A stretch of 64,000 bases of DNA. Source: Clostridium septicum (lineage in GTDB: Bacteria > Bacillota > Clostridia > Clostridiales > Clostridiaceae). Shown here piece after piece: positions 29,946-41,105 of this stretch. The position numbers and the translations under genes are program-made. Position 1 is the stretch's first letter, and each line of letters starts with the position of its first letter. Where the stretch lies: the NCBI RefSeq assembly GCF_003606265.1, contig NZ_CP023671.1, forward strand, positions 1,984,001 to 2,048,000, written 5' to 3'. A model generated the notes under the pieces. The model ran no database searches and had not been told where the DNA came from. It worked only from the letters and a program-made list of their open reading frames with translations.

Positions 29946-30380
29946 ATGTTAATGCCTAAAAGAGTTAAGCATCGTAAGGTACAACGTGGTAGAATGAAAG
30001 GAAAAGCTACAAGAGGTAATTTCCTTGCATACGGAGATTATGGTATTCAAGCTACTACTTGTGGATGGATTACTAGTAATCAAATAGAATCTGCCAGAAT
30101 TGCTATAAACAGATATATTAGAAGAGGAGGAAAACTTTGGATAAAGATTTTCCCAGATAAGCCAGTAACTGAAAAGCCAGCTGAAACAAGAATGGGTTCA
30201 GGTAAAGGTTCACCAGAATATTGGGTAGCAGTAGTTAAGCCTGGTAGAGTGTTATTCGAATTATCAGGAGTTAATGAAGAAGTTGCAAGAGAAGCTATGA
30301 GACTTGCATCACACAAGCTTCCTGTAAAGTGTAAGTTCGTTACAAGAAGAGATTTTGAGGAAATGGGTGGTGAAGAATAA
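29946..30380 (+). CDS. rplP: 50S ribosomal protein L16
   Basis: 144 residues. Binds the central protuberance/A-site region of 23S r[20 protein letters not shown] core begins two codons after the chosen ATG; ATG 29946 has better spacing from AAAGGAGG than ATG 29952. The conserved [15 protein letters not shown] is present. Stop overlaps the rpmC ATG by one base. Confidence 0.97.
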   Translation: MLMPKRVKHRKVQRGRMKGKATRGNFLAYGDYGIQATTCGWITSNQIESARIAINRYIRRGGKLWIKIFPDKPVTEKPAETRMGSGKGSPEYWVAVVKPGRVLFELSGVNEEVAREAMRLASHKLPVKCKFVTRRDFEEMGGEE

Positions 30381-30592
30381 TGAAGGCTAGAGAATTAAAA
30401 GAATTAAGAGAAAATAATCCTCAAGATTTAAAGGTTAAGCTAAATGACCTTAAAGCTGAATTATTCAACTTAAGATTCCAATTAGCTACAGGACAATTAG
30501 AAAATCCTATGAGAATAAGAGAAGTAAAGAAATCTATAGCCCAAATCAAAACCATCTTAAGAGAAGAAGAGATCAGGGCATACGAGCAGTAA
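30380..30592 (+). CDS. rpmC: 50S ribosomal protein L29
   Basis: 70 residues, helical hairpin at the tunnel exit. [17 protein letters not shown] then [16 protein letters not shown] is characteristic. ATG overlaps the rplP stop, so translation is likely coupled; the RBS-like GGTGG lies inside rplP. Confidence 0.97.
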   Translation: MKARELKELRENNPQDLKVKLNDLKAELFNLRFQLATGQLENPMRIREVKKSIAQIKTILREEEIRAYEQ

Positions 30593-30614
30593 ATCTGAAA
30601 GGAGGTAACTCTTA

Positions 30615-30869
30615 ATGGAAAGAGGATTAAGAAAGAAAAAAATAGGTAGAGTTGTTTCAGATAAAATGGAAAAAACTATTGTTGTTGCTGTTGAGACTAA
30701 GGTAAGACACCCATTATATGGCAAGACTGTTAATAGAACAACAAAGTTTAAAGCTCATGATGAAAACAATGAAGCTAAAATTAATGATAGAGTTTTAATT
30801 ATGGAGACTAGACCATTATCTAAGGATAAGAGATGGAGACTTGTTGAAATAGTTGAAAAAGCTAAATAG
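30615..30869 (+). CDS. rpsQ: 30S ribosomal protein S17
   Basis: 84 residues, OB-fold 16S rRNA-binding protein. [19 protein letters not shown] and [15 protein letters not shown] are typical. AAAGGAGG precedes ATG 30615. Confidence 0.97.
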   Translation: MERGLRKKKIGRVVSDKMEKTIVVAVETKVRHPLYGKTVNRTTKFKAHDENNEAKINDRVLIMETRPLSKDKRWRLVEIVEKAK

Positions 30870-30897
30870 GCTTTAAGACTGAAAGGAGGGTAATTCA

Positions 30898-31266
30898 ATG
30901 ATACAACAACAAACCTTACTAAAGGTAGCAGATAACTCAGGTGCTAAAGAAATTATGTGTATCAGAGTTTTAGGCGGATCAAAAAGAAAGTTCGGTAACA
31001 TTGGAGATATAATAGTTGCTAGCGTTAAAAGTGCAACACCAGGCGGAGTTGTTAAAAAAGGCGACGTTGTAAAAGCTGTTATAGTTAGATCAGTTAGAGG
31101 ATTAAGAAGAGCTGATGGTTCATACATTAAGTTTGATGAAAATGCAGCTGTTATTATAAAAGATGATAAGCAACCAAGAGGAACTCGTATCTTCGGACCA
31201 GTTGCTAGGGAGCTAAGAGATAAAGAATTTAACAAAATATTATCATTAGCACCTGAAGTTCTATAA
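30898..31266 (+). CDS. rplN: 50S ribosomal protein L14
   Basis: 122 residues, at the subunit interface (bridge B8). [18 protein letters not shown] at the start, and the C-terminal [22 protein letters not shown] are characteristic. AAAGGAGGG precedes ATG 30898. Confidence 0.98.
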   Translation: MIQQQTLLKVADNSGAKEIMCIRVLGGSKRKFGNIGDIIVASVKSATPGGVVKKGDVVKAVIVRSVRGLRRADGSYIKFDENAAVIIKDDKQPRGTRIFGPVARELRDKEFNKILSLAPEVL

Positions 31267-31283
31267 TAGAGGAGGTGGCTCAT

Positions 31284-31598
31284 TTGAAGGTACATGTTAG
31301 AAAGAATGACACAGTTGTAGTTATTTCAGGTAAAGATAAAGGGAAAACAGGTGAAGTTTTAAAAGTAAGTCCTAAAACAGGTAAGGTTATCGTTCAAGGA
31401 GTTAATATAGTTAAAAAGCACCAAAAACCAAACAGAGCTAACGCTCAAGGTGGTATAATTGAAAAAGAAGGAGCTATATACAGCTCAAAAGTTATGTTAT
31501 ACTGCACTAAATGTAAAAACGCTACAAGAATTAGTAACAAAATCTTAGAAGATGGTACTAAAGTTAGAGTTTGTAAGAAGTGTGGAGAAACATTCTAG
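31284..31598 (+). CDS. rplX: 50S ribosomal protein L24
   Basis: 104 residues from TTG 31284 ([20 protein letters not shown]), with GGAGGTGG seven bases upstream. The frame also opens at GTG 31275, but that codon is part of the RBS. It contains a KOW domain and initiates 50S assembly. The C-terminal half has [10 protein letters not shown]...CKKCGE, a four-cysteine zinc-ribbon-like addition seen in many Firmicute L24 proteins. Confidence 0.95.
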   Translation: MKVHVRKNDTVVVISGKDKGKTGEVLKVSPKTGKVIVQGVNIVKKHQKPNRANAQGGIIEKEGAIYSSKVMLYCTKCKNATRISNKILEDGTKVRVCKKCGETF

Positions 31599-31620
31599 AA
31601 TCTGAAAGGAGGTACTAATT

Positions 31621-32163
31621 ATGACAACAAGACTTCAAGAGAAGTACGAAAAAGAAGTAGTGCAAGCTATGATAGAAAAGTTCGGATATAAAAACATCAT
31701 GGAAGTTCCAAAGCTTGAGAAAATTGTCATCAACATGGGAGTAGGAGAAGCTAAGGACAATCAAAAAATATTAGAAGCAGCAGTTAATGATTTAACTATT
31801 ATTGCAGGTCAAAAGCCAATCTTAACAAGAGCAAAGAAATCAGTTGCTAACTTTAAGATTAGAGAAAATATGGCTTTAGGATGTAAGGTTACATTAAGAA
31901 AGGCAAAGATGTATGAATTTGCTGATAAATTAATGTCAATTGCTCTTCCAAGAGTTAGAGATTTTAGAGGAGTTTCATCAAAGGCTTTCGATGGTAGAGG
32001 AAACTACTCATTAGGAGTTAAAGAGCAATTAATATTCCCAGAAATTGAATACGATAAAATCGATAAGGTTAGAGGAATGGATATTATCTTCGTTACATCA
32101 GCAAATACAGACGAAGAAGCAAGAGAATTATTAAGATTCCTTGGAATGCCATTTGCTCAATAA
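31621..32163 (+). CDS. rplE: 50S ribosomal protein L5
   Basis: 180 residues. Binds 5S rRNA in the central protuberance. Conserved [25 protein letters not shown], and the C-terminal [27 protein letters not shown] precedes ATG 31621. Confidence 0.98.
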   Translation: MTTRLQEKYEKEVVQAMIEKFGYKNIMEVPKLEKIVINMGVGEAKDNQKILEAAVNDLTIIAGQKPILTRAKKSVANFKIRENMALGCKVTLRKAKMYEFADKLMSIALPRVRDFRGVSSKAFDGRGNYSLGVKEQLIFPEIEYDKIDKVRGMDIIFVTSANTDEEARELLRFLGMPFAQ

Positions 32164-32178
32164 TAAGGAGGGAAAACC

Positions 32179-32364
32179 GTGGCACGTAAGGCTATTATTG
32201 AAAAGTGGAAAAGAGAACCAAAATACTCAACAAGAGCTTATACAAGATGCAGAATATGTGGAAGACCACATTCAGTACTAAAAAAATTTGGTATTTGCCG
32301 TATATGCTTTAGAGAACTTGCTTACAAGGGTCAAATCCCTGGTTGTAAGAAAGCAAGTTGGTAA
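32179..32364 (+). CDS. rpsN: 30S ribosomal protein S14, zinc-binding type Z
   Basis: 61 residues from a GTG start with AAGGAGGG upstream. Cysteines 24, 27, 40 and 43 (CRIC...CRIC) form the zinc site, so this is the short zinc-dependent form. It lies between rplE and rpsH as in other Firmicutes. Confidence 0.98.
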   Translation: MARKAIIEKWKREPKYSTRAYTRCRICGRPHSVLKKFGICRICFRELAYKGQIPGCKKASW

Positions 32365-32393
32365 AACCTATATAGTGAAAGGAGGCACATTAA

Positions 32394-32792
32394 ATGGTTA
32401 TGACAGATCCTATCGCAGATTTGCTAACACGTATAAGAAATGCAAATGCTGTAAGACATGAAGTTGTAGAAGTACCTTCATCAAACATGAAGAAGGCTGT
32501 TACGAATATATTATTACAAGAGGGATATATAAAAGAAATAGAGGAATACAACGATGGAGTAGTTCCAATGTTAAGAATATCTCTTAAGTATGGTGCAAAT
32601 AAAGAAAGAGTTATAACTGGTATAAAGAGAATATCAAAACCAGGATTAAGAGTTTACTGTAAGAAGGATGAAACACCAAAGGTTCTTAATGGACTAGGAA
32701 TCGCTATAATATCAACTTCTAAAGGTTTATTAGTTGATAGAGAAGCTAGAAAAGCTGGATTAGGCGGAGAAGTAGTTTGCTACGTTTGGTAG
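32394..32792 (+). CDS. rpsH: 30S ribosomal protein S8
   Basis: 132 residues. Central-domain 16S rRNA-binding protein that represses the spc operon in E. coli. [16 protein letters not shown] follows two codons after the chosen ATG 32394, whose spacing from AAAGGAGG is better than ATG 32400. C-terminal [22 protein letters not shown] is conserved. Confidence 0.97.
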   Translation: MVMTDPIADLLTRIRNANAVRHEVVEVPSSNMKKAVTNILLQEGYIKEIEEYNDGVVPMLRISLKYGANKERVITGIKRISKPGLRVYCKKDETPKVLNGLGIAIISTSKGLLVDREARKAGLGGEVVCYVW

Positions 32793-32858
32793 TTCTTTAA
32801 TTAGAAAGTAACTAAGATTAACATATATACACGAACAAGTAAAACAGGAGGTGCGATT

Positions 32859-33401
32859 ATGTCAAGAGTAGGTAGATTACCTATAGCTATACCTGCAGGC
32901 GTAACTGTAACTGTTTCAGCAGAAAATGTTGTTACAGTTAAAGGTCCAAAGGGCGAACTTGTTAAAGCTATGAACAAAGACATGAATATAGCAGTTGAAG
33001 ACAACCAAGTTGTTGTTACTAGACCTAGCGATCAAAAAGAGCACAGAGCTCTTCATGGATTAACTAGAGCATTAATCAACAACATGATAATCGGAGTTGA
33101 AAAAGGATTTGAAAAATCTTTAGAATTAATAGGTGTTGGTTATAGAGCTCAATTACAAGGTAAGAAACTTGTAATGAACTTAGGATATTCACATCCAGTT
33201 GAAATAGAACCAATCGAAGGTGTTACTTTCGAAACTCCAGCTGCAACAAAAGTTGTAGTTAAGGGTATCGACAAGGAAAAGGTTGGAGCTGCTGCGGCTG
33301 ATATAAGATCATGGAGAAAACCTGAACCATATAAGGGTAAGGGAATTAAGTACGATAACGAAGTTATCAGACGTAAAGAAGGTAAAACTGGTAAGAAATA
33401 A
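32859..33401 (+). CDS. rplF: 50S ribosomal protein L6
   Basis: 180 residues, two related domains near the GTPase-associated centre. [14 protein letters not shown] at the start, and the C-terminal [13 protein letters not shown] motif. AGGAGGTG precedes ATG 32859; a 66-base gap after rpsH has no clear signal. Confidence 0.98.
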   Translation: MSRVGRLPIAIPAGVTVTVSAENVVTVKGPKGELVKAMNKDMNIAVEDNQVVVTRPSDQKEHRALHGLTRALINNMIIGVEKGFEKSLELIGVGYRAQLQGKKLVMNLGYSHPVEIEPIEGVTFETPAATKVVVKGIDKEKVGAAAADIRSWRKPEPYKGKGIKYDNEVIRRKEGKTGKK

Positions 33402-33421
33402 TAGAAAGGAGTGAGCCTTTT

Positions 33422-33784
33422 ATGTTCAAGAAGGTAGACAGAAAAGCTAGTAGAGAAAGACGTCACCTTAGAGTACGTAAGAAAATTTCTGGTACTCCTG
33501 AGAGACCAAGACTTTCAGTATATAGAAGTGAAAAAAATATATATGCTCAAATAATAGATGATGTTAATGCAGTAACTTTAGTTTCAGCTTCAAGCTTAGA
33601 CAAAGATTTTGCTGTAAAGGCAGGCGGAAATAAAGAGGCAGCTAAGCTTGTAGGAGAATTAGTTGCTAAGAAAGCTTTAGAAAAAGGAATCTCAGAAGTA
33701 GTATTTGACAGAGGTGGATACGTTTATCACGGAAGAGTTCAAACATTAGCTGAAGCTGCAAGAGAAGCAGGTTTAAAATTCTAA
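33422..33784 (+). CDS. rplR: 50S ribosomal protein L18
   Basis: 120 residues. Binds 5S rRNA with L5. A basic N-terminus ([18 protein letters not shown]) precedes the conserved [20 protein letters not shown] and [33 protein letters not shown] precedes ATG 33422. Confidence 0.98.
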   Translation: MFKKVDRKASRERRHLRVRKKISGTPERPRLSVYRSEKNIYAQIIDDVNAVTLVSASSLDKDFAVKAGGNKEAAKLVGELVAKKALEKGISEVVFDRGGYVYHGRVQTLAEAAREAGLKF

Positions 33785-33803
33785 TAAACAAGGAGGGAAA
33801 CAC

Positions 33804-34301
33804 ATGAGAGTCGATCCTAGCACACTAGACCTTAAAGAAAAGGTTGTTTATATAAACAGAGTAACTAAGGTTGTTAAGGGTGGTAGAAACTTCAGATTCA
33901 GCGCTTTAGTAGTTGTAGGTGACGAAAACGGACACGTAGGCGTGGGAATGGGTAAGTCAATAGAAATCCCTGAAGCAATCAAAAAAGGAATTGAAGACGC
34001 TAAGAAGCACTTAGTAAGTGTTGCGATAGTTGAAAACACAGTTCCTCATGAAATATATGGTAAATTTGGAACTGGTAAAGTTCTTATAATGCCAGCTAAA
34101 GAAGGTACAGGAGTTATAGCTGGAGGTCCAGCAAGATCTGTATTAGAATTAGCAGGATTAAAGGATGTTAGAGCTAAGTCATTAGGTTCAAACAATCCTA
34201 AAAATATGGTAAATGCAACAATCAACGGATTAGCAAACTTAAGAACAGCTGAAGATATAGCTAAATTAAGAGGCAAAACTGTTGAAGAAATTTTAGGTTA
34301 G
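33804..34301 (+). CDS. rpsE: 30S ribosomal protein S5
   Basis: 165 residues. Shapes the mRNA entry site and decoding accuracy. [20 protein letters not shown] is the conserved RNA-binding start; the second domain has [26 protein letters not shown] precedes ATG 33804. Confidence 0.98.
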   Translation: MRVDPSTLDLKEKVVYINRVTKVVKGGRNFRFSALVVVGDENGHVGVGMGKSIEIPEAIKKGIEDAKKHLVSVAIVENTVPHEIYGKFGTGKVLIMPAKEGTGVIAGGPARSVLELAGLKDVRAKSLGSNNPKNMVNATINGLANLRTAEDIAKLRGKTVEEILG

Positions 34302-34313
34302 GAGGGAACAGCA

Positions 34314-34493
34314 ATGGCAAAGATTAAAGTTACTTTAGTAAAGAGCTTAATTGGAAGAAAGAAAGACCATATTGCTACTGCACATGCCCTTGGACTTAAA
34401 AAAATCGGTAAGACAGTAGAACATGAAGAAACTCCTCAAATCAGAGGAATGATCAATAAAGTTGACTATCTACTAAAAGTAGAAGAAGTTTAA
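34314..34493 (+). CDS. rpmD: 50S ribosomal protein L30
   Basis: 59 residues, translated as [20 protein letters not shown]..., ending LLKVEEV. ATG 34314 has AGGAGGG upstream. Size, the [21 protein letters not shown] segment and location between rpsE and rplO identify it. Confidence 0.97.
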   Translation: MAKIKVTLVKSLIGRKKDHIATAHALGLKKIGKTVEHEETPQIRGMINKVDYLLKVEEV

Positions 34494-34515
34494 TACAGAG
34501 GAGGTGCATTTAGTA

Positions 34516-34956
34516 ATGAAACTTCATGAATTAAAACCAGCAGCAGGAAGTAAGAAAGCTCCTAAGAGAGTTGGTAGAGGTACTGGTTCAGGTTTAGGTA
34601 GAAACGCCGGAAAAGGTGAAAAAGGCCAAAACGCTAGATCAGGCGGTGGAGTAAGACCAGGATTTGAAGGAGGTCAAATGCCACTATACAGAAGACTTCC
34701 TAAGAGAGGATTCACAAATATATTTGCTAAGAAATATGTTAGCATTAACGTTGATAGATTAAACATTTTTGAAAACGGAACTGAAGTTACTCCAGAAGTT
34801 TTACTTGAAAGAAGAGTAGTAAGTAAAGTAATGGACGGAGTTAAAATTTTAGGAAATGGTACAATAGAAAAGAGCCTAACTGTTAAAGGATGTAAATTCT
34901 CCAAATCAGCGGCTGAAAAGATAGAAGCAGCTGGAGGAAAAGTTGAGGTGATTTAG
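34516..34956 (+). CDS. rplO: 50S ribosomal protein L15
   Basis: 146 residues from ATG 34516 ([18 protein letters not shown]), with GAGGAGGTG upstream. An open frame starting at 34504 begins inside the RBS. The glycine-rich [20 protein letters not shown] region threads into 23S rRNA. It ends one base before secY. Confidence 0.98.
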   Translation: MKLHELKPAAGSKKAPKRVGRGTGSGLGRNAGKGEKGQNARSGGGVRPGFEGGQMPLYRRLPKRGFTNIFAKKYVSINVDRLNIFENGTEVTPEVLLERRVVSKVMDGVKILGNGTIEKSLTVKGCKFSKSAAEKIEAAGGKVEVI

Positions 34957-34957
34957 T

Positions 34958-36232
34958 ATGCTATCAACCCTACGTAATGCCTGGAAGGTTCCCGAGTTAA
35001 AGAAAAAATTTCTATGGACAATATTTTTAGTTGCAATTTTCAGGATTGGAATACATATTCCTATTCCTGGGATTAGCACATCACATTTAAAAGAATTAAC
35101 TGGAAGTGGCACTTTACTTGGTTTTTATGATTTATTATCAGGTGGAGCTTTAAGCAGATTTAGTATATTTGCATTAAGTGTTACACCTTATATTAATGCT
35201 TCGATTATTATTCAATTGCTTACAATAGCAATTCCATCTTTAGAACAACTTTCTAAAGAAGGTGAAGAAGGTAGAAAGAAGATTCAAAAGATCACAAGAA
35301 TACTTTCAATTGTAATAGGAATAGTATTAGCGTTTGGTGCTTATCAAATGATTGCATCAACAGGAGCTACAGCAGGGATAACAACATCAGAAATGATAGT
35401 TGTACTAGTAGCATTAGTTACTGGATCAACATTCTGTATGTGGTTAGGTGACCAAATAACAGTTAAGGGATTTGGAAATGGTGTTTCCATATTAATTTTT
35501 GTTAATATAATATCCCAATTACCTATGACTTTAATGTCATTATTTACATTAAAGGATACTGGTAAAATTACTATAGTAGAAATTGCACTATTTATAGTGT
35601 TTGCATTAGCATTGCTTGGAGCAACAATATTCTTCTCACTAGCAGAAAGAAGAGTACCTGTTCAATATGCAGGAAAGGCTGTTGGAAGTAAGGTTATGAG
35701 AGGGCAATCTACTCATATTCCACTTAGCATAATTGGATCTGCTGTAATAGCAATAATCTTTGCTATGTCAGTTATGATGTTTCCAAAAACTATCGCTATG
35801 TTCTTCCAAGGACGTGACTGGGCAACGTGGATAGTATCTAGTAAATATAGTATATTTAATGAAAAAACTTGGATGTATCCAGTTTGTTATTCAATATTAA
35901 CTATATTTTTTACTTGGTTCTACACACAAATTACATTTAAGCCTGATGAAATGGCAGAAAATCTGCACAAGTCAGCAGGATTTGTACCAGGAATTAGACC
36001 AGGCGAAGCAACAGAAAAGTATTTTGAAAAAGTACTTACAAAAGTATCTTTAATAGGTGGAATATTTGCAGCATTACTTGCAGTATTACCAATTTTAATT
36101 TCAAATACTTCTTTAGAAGGAATTCAATTTGGAGGTACATCATTATTAATTGTTGTTGGAGTTGCTTTGGATTTCTCAAGACAACTTGATTCACAACTAG
36201 TAATGAGACATTACCAAGGATTCTTAAAATAG
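34958..36232 (+). CDS. secY: Protein translocase subunit SecY
   Basis: Channel subunit of the Sec translocon, 424 residues with about ten membrane helices. [11 protein letters not shown] in the first helix/plug region and the large cytoplasmic loop before TM6 are recognisable ([20 protein letters not shown] near the C-terminal half). RBS GAGGTG lies inside rplO. SecE is encoded at 7926-8159. Confidence 0.98.
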   Translation: MLSTLRNAWKVPELKKKFLWTIFLVAIFRIGIHIPIPGISTSHLKELTGSGTLLGFYDLLSGGALSRFSIFALSVTPYINASIIIQLLTIAIPSLEQLSKEGEEGRKKIQKITRILSIVIGIVLAFGAYQMIASTGATAGITTSEMIVVLVALVTGSTFCMWLGDQITVKGFGNGVSILIFVNIISQLPMTLMSLFTLKDTGKITIVEIALFIVFALALLGATIFFSLAERRVPVQYAGKAVGSKVMRGQSTHIPLSIIGSAVIAIIFAMSVMMFPKTIAMFFQGRDWATWIVSSKYSIFNEKTWMYPVCYSILTIFFTWFYTQITFKPDEMAENLHKSAGFVPGIRPGEATEKYFEKVLTKVSLIGGIFAALLAVLPILISNTSLEGIQFGGTSLLIVVGVALDFSRQLDSQLVMRHYQGFLK

Positions 36233-36254
36233 ATTTATATTGGAGATGATGCCG

Positions 36255-36905
36255 GTGAAGATAGTATTATTAGGTCCTCCTGGAGCAGGAAAGGGAACAC
36301 AGGCAAAATCAATTAGTAATAGATACTCTATACCACATATTTCTACTGGAGATATATTCAGAAAGAACATTTCTGAAAACACTCCATTAGGAGTAGAAGC
36401 TAAAAAGCACATCGATAAAGGTCAGTTAGTACCAGATGAAATTACTATTAATATGGTAAAAAATAGACTACAAGATGAAGATTGTAAGGGCGGATATCTT
36501 TTGGATGGTTTTCCAAGGACAGTTGCACAAGCAGAAGCCCTTCAACAATTTTTAATAGAAAGAAATGAAAATATTGATACTGCATTATTAATAGAAGTAC
36601 CAATGGAATTCATTTTAGAAAGAATGACAGGCAGAAGAGTTTGTCCATCATGTGGAGCTAGTTATCATATAAAGTTTAATCCACCAACTATTGCAGGAAA
36701 ATGTGATGTTTGTGGTAGTGATATAATCCAAAGAAAAGATGATTCAGAGGAAACTGTATCAGAAAGATTAGATGTGTATGAGAGACAAACACAACCACTG
36801 ATTGATTTTTACAAAGAAAGAAACTTACTTTCAATTGTAGATGGTACAAAAGCTATTAACGAAGTATTCGAAGGTATCTGTGATATCTTAGGGAGTGGCA
36901 AATAA
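36255..36905 (+). CDS. adk: Adenylate kinase, zinc-containing
   Basis: Converts AMP + ATP to two ADP. 216 residues from GTG 36255 ([16 protein letters not shown]), with TTGGAG nine bases upstream; nearby ATG codons at 36246 and 36249 lie too close to that RBS. P-loop GPPGAGKGT at 7-15; the lid has four cysteines (130, 133, 150, 153), hence a structural zinc. Stop overlaps the map start. Confidence 0.95.
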   Translation: MKIVLLGPPGAGKGTQAKSISNRYSIPHISTGDIFRKNISENTPLGVEAKKHIDKGQLVPDEITINMVKNRLQDEDCKGGYLLDGFPRTVAQAEALQQFLIERNENIDTALLIEVPMEFILERMTGRRVCPSCGASYHIKFNPPTIAGKCDVCGSDIIQRKDDSEETVSERLDVYERQTQPLIDFYKERNLLSIVDGTKAINEVFEGICDILGSGK

Positions 36906-37654
36906 TGATCATCATTAAAAACCACAATGAAATAGACCTAATGAGAGCAGCAGGTAAAATAGTAGCTGAAACATTACTATTGGTTGAAGAAAAAGTAAGA
37001 CCAGGAATAACTACTGCTGAATTAGACAAGATAGCAGAAGAATTTATAACTAAGCATGGAGCAAAGCCTTCATTTAAAGGGCTATATGGTTTTCCTGCTT
37101 CACTATGTATATCTGTTAACGAGCAAGTAGTTCATGGGATCCCAGGAGGGTATGTATTAAAAGATGGAGATATTATTAGTGTAGATTGTGGAGCAGAACT
37201 CAATGGTTTTCATGGAGATGCTGCTAGAACATTTGCAGTAGGGAATGTCTCAGAAGAAGCTAAGAAGTTAATAAAAGTAACAGAAGAGTCTTTCTTTAAA
37301 GGTATTGAACATGCAAAAGTCAACAACAGACTAACTGATATATCACATGAAATACAAAACTACGTAGAGTCAAATGGCTTTTCGGTAGTAAGAGATTTCG
37401 TAGGACACGGTATAGGTAGAGTTGTACACGAAGATCCTGAGGTACCGAACTTCGGTAGACCAGGAAGAGGTCCAAAACTAGTGGCAGGAATGACTCTAGC
37501 AATTGAACCTATGGTTAATATAGGAACATATAAAGTGAAAACTTTAAAGGATGATTGGACTGTAGTAACTAGTGATAAAAGTCTATCTGCACACTACGAA
37601 AATACTGTTGTAATTTTACCAGATGGACCCGAAATATTAACACTAATTAAATAA
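36905..37654 (+). CDS. map: Methionine aminopeptidase type I
   Basis: Removes N-terminal methionine from new proteins. 249 residues. Metal ligands lie in VDCGAELNGFHGDAARTF, the GHGIGRVVHEDPEVPN histidine segment, and LAIEPMVN near the C-terminus. ATG 36905 overlaps the adk stop. It is in the conserved secY-adk-map-infA order. Confidence 0.97.
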   Translation: MIIIKNHNEIDLMRAAGKIVAETLLLVEEKVRPGITTAELDKIAEEFITKHGAKPSFKGLYGFPASLCISVNEQVVHGIPGGYVLKDGDIISVDCGAELNGFHGDAARTFAVGNVSEEAKKLIKVTEESFFKGIEHAKVNNRLTDISHEIQNYVESNGFSVVRDFVGHGIGRVVHEDPEVPNFGRPGRGPKLVAGMTLAIEPMVNIGTYKVKTLKDDWTVVTSDKSLSAHYENTVVILPDGPEILTLIK

Positions 37655-37735
37655 GTGTTGCTTAGTTATAAATTCGCATGATACCAAAAGGTGGCTTGTA
37701 GATTTATGGCTAAGGTAATCATCGAGGTGAAAAGT

Positions 37736-38017
37736 TTGCAAAACAATGACTTAATTGGGAAAGTAATTCTTTCACAAGCAGGAAGAGATAAAAATCATTT
37801 ATATGTGATTATTGAACAAATAAGTGAGGCTTATGTGCTTCTGAGTAATGGAAGTACTAAAACAGTTCAGATGCCTAAGAAAAAAAAGCTAAAACATTTT
37901 ACTGTTTTAGGAGATGTAAATGATGAGATTAAAGCATCAATAATATCTAAAGATAGAGGTACTGATTTAAAAATCAAGAGATTTCTAAAGCTTAAAGGCA
38001 TTGTTAAGGAGGGTTGA
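37736..38017 (+). CDS. KOW-domain RNA-binding protein, L14e-like
   Basis: 93 residues from TTG 37736 ([19 protein letters not shown]), with GAGGTG six bases upstream. The same frame could start at ATG 37706, but no RBS fits there. The KOW-like N-terminal fold and basic C-terminus suggest binding to RNA or the ribosome. It is a common gene between map and infA in clostridia; its function is not established. Confidence 0.8.
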   Translation: MQNNDLIGKVILSQAGRDKNHLYVIIEQISEAYVLLSNGSTKTVQMPKKKKLKHFTVLGDVNDEIKASIISKDRGTDLKIKRFLKLKGIVKEG

Positions 38018-38024
38018 TTACCTT

Positions 38025-38243
38025 ATGTCAAAAGATGACGTTATAGAAATGCAAGGTACGGTATTAGAATCTTTACCAAATGCTATGTTCCAAGTAGAAC
38101 TAGAAAGCGGACATAAGATTCTAGCACATATATCAGGTAAATTAAGAATGAACTTCATAAGAATTCTACCAGGAGATAAAGTTACAATAGAACTTTCTCC
38201 ATATGATTTAACTAGAGGTAGAATTACATGGAGAGCTAAATAA
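38025..38243 (+). CDS. infA: Translation initiation factor IF-1
   Basis: 72-residue OB-fold protein that occupies the A site during initiation. [22 protein letters not shown] at the start and [15 protein letters not shown] at the end are nearly invariant. ATG 38025 has AAGGAGGG upstream, partly inside the end of the KOW gene. Confidence 0.98.
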   Translation: MSKDDVIEMQGTVLESLPNAMFQVELESGHKILAHISGKLRMNFIRILPGDKVTIELSPYDLTRGRITWRAK

Positions 38244-38252
38244 AGGTAGTAG

Positions 38253-38402
<150 letters not shown>

Positions 38403-38452
38403 TATAATTAGGTATTAGGCAAAAAAAGTATTATTTTACTATATAAAATTTA

Positions 38453-38481
38453 TTGACTTTTATGTAAAAGTCAAATATGAT
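38453..38481 (+). promoter_or_regulatory. Promoter of alpha operon (rpsM)
   Basis: TTGACT (38453-38458), 17 bases, TATGAT (38476-38481), in a 217-base gap that separates rpmJ from rpsM. Confidence 0.75.
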
Positions 38482-38489
38482 TATATAGG

Positions 38490-38619
38490 CATTTTAAATT
38501 AAGTAAATAAGTTTTAGGTACGGCTGACGATAGGATAAAAGCTCTATCGACCTAGAATTTTATTATATAAACATATAAATAACTTATGTGCATTTCAAGT
38601 ATCAGGAGGTGTAAGTTTA
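38490..38619 (+). promoter_or_regulatory. Structured leader of rpsM (possible S4 autoregulatory site)
   Basis: CGATAG (38528-38533) pairs with CTATCG (38544-38549), and the flanking TTTTAGGT (38512-38519) pairs with ACCTAGAA (38550-38557), leaving a one-sided internal loop. S4 controls the alpha operon or rpsD through leader RNA in other bacteria; the link here is inferred. Confidence 0.5.
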
Positions 38620-38985
38620 ATGGCAAGAATATCAGGCGTAGACCTACCAAGAGAAAAAAGAGTTGAAATAGGTCTAACATATATATACGGAATAGGACTT
38701 TCTACTTCACACAAGATTCTAGCTGCTACTGGAGTTAATCCAGACACTAGAGTTAAGGATCTTACAGAAGAAGAAGTTACAGCAATTAGAGAATATGTAA
38801 AAACTTTAACTATAGAAGGTGACTTAAGAAGAGAAGTTGCTTTAAACATCAAGAGACTAGTAGAAGTTGGATGTTATAGAGGAATAAGACATAGAAAAGG
38901 TCTTCCAGTTAGAGGTCAAAAGACTAAAACTAACGCAAGAACAAGAAAAGGTCCAAAGAAGACTATCGCAAATAAGAAGAAGTAG
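38620..38985 (+). CDS. rpsM: 30S ribosomal protein S13
   Basis: 121 residues, 30S head protein bridging to the 50[21 protein letters not shown] at the start, and basic C-terminal [24 protein letters not shown] precedes ATG 38620. First gene of the alpha operon. Confidence 0.98.
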   Translation: MARISGVDLPREKRVEIGLTYIYGIGLSTSHKILAATGVNPDTRVKDLTEEEVTAIREYVKTLTIEGDLRREVALNIKRLVEVGCYRGIRHRKGLPVRGQKTKTNARTRKGPKKTIANKKK

Positions 38986-39000
38986 TGAGGAGGGAATTCG

Positions 39001-39396
39001 ATGGCAGCTCAAAAAGTCAAAAAGACTAGAAGAAGAAAAGAAAGAAAGAATGTTGAGCATGGTGCTGCACACATCAAGTCAACTTTCAATAACTCAATAG
39101 TTACTTTAACTGATGCGGCAGGAAATGCTTTATCATGGTCAAGTGCAGGAGCTCTAGGTTTCAGAGGATCAAGAAAGAGCACTCCATTTGCAGCACAAAT
39201 GGCAGCTGAAACAGCAGCTAAAGCAGCTATGGAACACGGATTAAAAAGTATAGAAGTATACGTAAAGGGACCAGGTGCTGGTAGAGAAGCAGCTATAAGA
39301 TCCCTACAAGCAGCAGGATTAGAAGTAACACTTATAAAAGATGTTACTCCAATTCCACACAACGGATGTAGACCACCAAAGAGAAGAAGAGTCTAG
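39001..39396 (+). CDS. rpsK: 30S ribosomal protein S11
   Basis: 131 residues, 30S platform protein near the E-site m[22 protein letters not shown] and the C-terminal [18 protein letters not shown] are characteristic. GGAGGG precedes ATG 39001. Confidence 0.98.
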   Translation: MAAQKVKKTRRRKERKNVEHGAAHIKSTFNNSIVTLTDAAGNALSWSSAGALGFRGSRKSTPFAAQMAAETAAKAAMEHGLKSIEVYVKGPGAGREAAIRSLQAAGLEVTLIKDVTPIPHNGCRPPKRRRV

Positions 39397-39419
39397 TATT
39401 CATATAGGAGGTGTAATTA

Positions 39420-40040
39420 ATGGCAAGATATACTGGAGCTACATGTAGATTATGTAGAAGAGAAGGTATGAAATTATTCCTTAAAGGGGATAGATGTTAT
39501 ACAGATAAATGTGCTTTTGTTAGAAGAAGCTATGCACCAGGACAACACGGAGCAGCTAAGAAGAAAATGTCTAACTACGGAGTACAATTAAGAGAAAAGC
39601 AAAAAGCTAGAAGAATATACGGAGTTCTTGAAGGACAATTCAGAACTTATTATGAAAAAGCTGATCACATGAGAGGAATCACTGGTGAAAACCTACTTAT
39701 GTTATTAGAAATGAGATTAGACAATGTTGTTTATAGACTAGGATATGGTGCTTCAAGAAACGAAGCAAGACAATTAGTTACTCATGGTCATTTCTTAGTA
39801 AATGGCAAGAAGGTAGATATTCCTTCATTCAAGGTTTCTGTTAATGATGTAATCACAGTTTGTGAAAAGAGCAGAGGAACTGAAAAATTCAAGACTTTTG
39901 TTGAAAATCCAAAGACATTACCAAAGTGGTTAGAAGCTAATGTTGATAACTATGAAGGTAAAGTAATTGCTGAACCAACAAGAGAAGATATAGACGTTCC
40001 AGTTAACGAAACTCTTATTGTTGAGTTATACAGCAAGTAA
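39420..40040 (+). CDS. rpsD: 30S ribosomal protein S4
   Basis: 206 residues. 16S rRNA assembly initiator and known autoregulator in many bacteria. The N-terminal part has CRLCRREG and C-containing [10 protein letters not shown] (four cysteines, likely zinc), followed by an S4 RNA-binding domain ([21 protein letters not shown]). AGGAGGTG precedes ATG 39420. Confidence 0.98.
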   Translation: MARYTGATCRLCRREGMKLFLKGDRCYTDKCAFVRRSYAPGQHGAAKKKMSNYGVQLREKQKARRIYGVLEGQFRTYYEKADHMRGITGENLLMLLEMRLDNVVYRLGYGASRNEARQLVTHGHFLVNGKKVDIPSFKVSVNDVITVCEKSRGTEKFKTFVENPKTLPKWLEANVDNYEGKVIAEPTREDIDVPVNETLIVELYSK

Positions 40041-40142
40041 TAGGTTATTATTTGTACTGTTAAGATATATACTTAATAGCAAATATGAAATCAGTTGCCC
40101 TCAGAATAAGATTGCCATTTAAAATATAAGGAGGGTTTGTAC

Positions 40143-41090
40143 ATGTTAGAAATAGAAAAGCCAATAATAGAATGTATAGAAGCAAATGAAGACGGTACTT
40201 ACGGTAAGTATGTAGTTGAACCACTAGAAAGAGGATATGGTATTACGCTTGGTAATGCACTAAGAAGAATATTATTATCATCACTTCCAGGTGTTGCTCC
40301 TACATCAGTTAAAATCGATGGAGTACTTCATGAATTTTCAACTGTGCAAGGTGTTAAAGAAGATGTTACAGAAATAATCTTAAACATTAAATCATTAGCA
40401 CTAACAATGAATGGTGAAGGTCCTAAGACTATCTACATAGATGCACAAGGACCTGGAGTAGTTACAGGTGCAGATATAAAAACTGATGGAGACGTTGAAG
40501 TTGTAAGCAAAGACCTACACATTGCAACATTAGACGATAATGGAAAGTTATATATGGAATTAACAGTTAATAGAGGTAGAGGATATGTTACTCAAAATAA
40601 AAATAAGAGTGATGAACTTCCAATATCAGCAATCGCTGTTGATTCAATATATACACCAGTTAAAAGAGTTAACTTTACAGTAGAAAACACTAGAGTAGGT
40701 CAAATTACTGATTATGATAAGTTAACTTTAGAAATCTGGACTAATGGAACTATAAAGATTGATGAAGCTATAAGCTTATCAGCGAAAATCCTTATAGAAC
40801 ACTTTAAATTATTTATGTCTTTAGGTGATAGCACTAATGACGTAGAAATTATGATAGAAAAAGAAGAAGACAAGAAAGAAAAAGTACTAGAGATGACTGT
40901 AGAAGAGCTAGATTTATCAGTTAGATCATATAACTGCTTAAAAAGAGCTGGTATAAATACAGTTCAAGAACTTGCTGGAAAATCAATGGATGATATGATG
41001 AAAGTAAGAAATCTAGGAAAGAAGTCTTTAGAGGAAGTCGAAAGAAAGCTTAAGGAATTAGGCTTAGGATTACGACTAAACGATGAGTAA
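40143..41090 (+). CDS. rpoA: DNA-directed RNA polymerase subunit alpha
   Basis: 315 residues from ATG 40143, with AAGGAGGG upstream. N-terminal dimerisation domain ([20 protein letters not shown]) nucleates polymerase assembly; the C-terminal domain (about 245-315, [19 protein letters not shown]) contacts UP elements and activators. A 102-base gap separates it from rpsD. Confidence 0.98.
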   Translation: MLEIEKPIIECIEANEDGTYGKYVVEPLERGYGITLGNALRRILLSSLPGVAPTSVKIDGVLHEFSTVQGVKEDVTEIILNIKSLALTMNGEGPKTIYIDAQGPGVVTGADIKTDGDVEVVSKDLHIATLDDNGKLYMELTVNRGRGYVTQNKNKSDELPISAIAVDSIYTPVKRVNFTVENTRVGQITDYDKLTLEIWTNGTIKIDEAISLSAKILIEHFKLFMSLGDSTNDVEIMIEKEEDKKEKVLEMTVEELDLSVRSYNCLKRAGINTVQELAGKSMDDMMKVRNLGKKSLEEVERKLKELGLGLRLNDE

Positions 41091-41105
41091 GGAGGTAAAA
41101 TCCAC

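Noticed and set aside
30873-31295. 140-codon - strand frame across rplN
   Set aside because: Runs antisense to a highly conserved ribosomal gene; serine/leucine-rich shadow translation, no RBS.
39009-39362. 117-codon - strand frame opposite rpsK
   Set aside because: S11 is unmistakable on the + strand; the other frame is a shadow.
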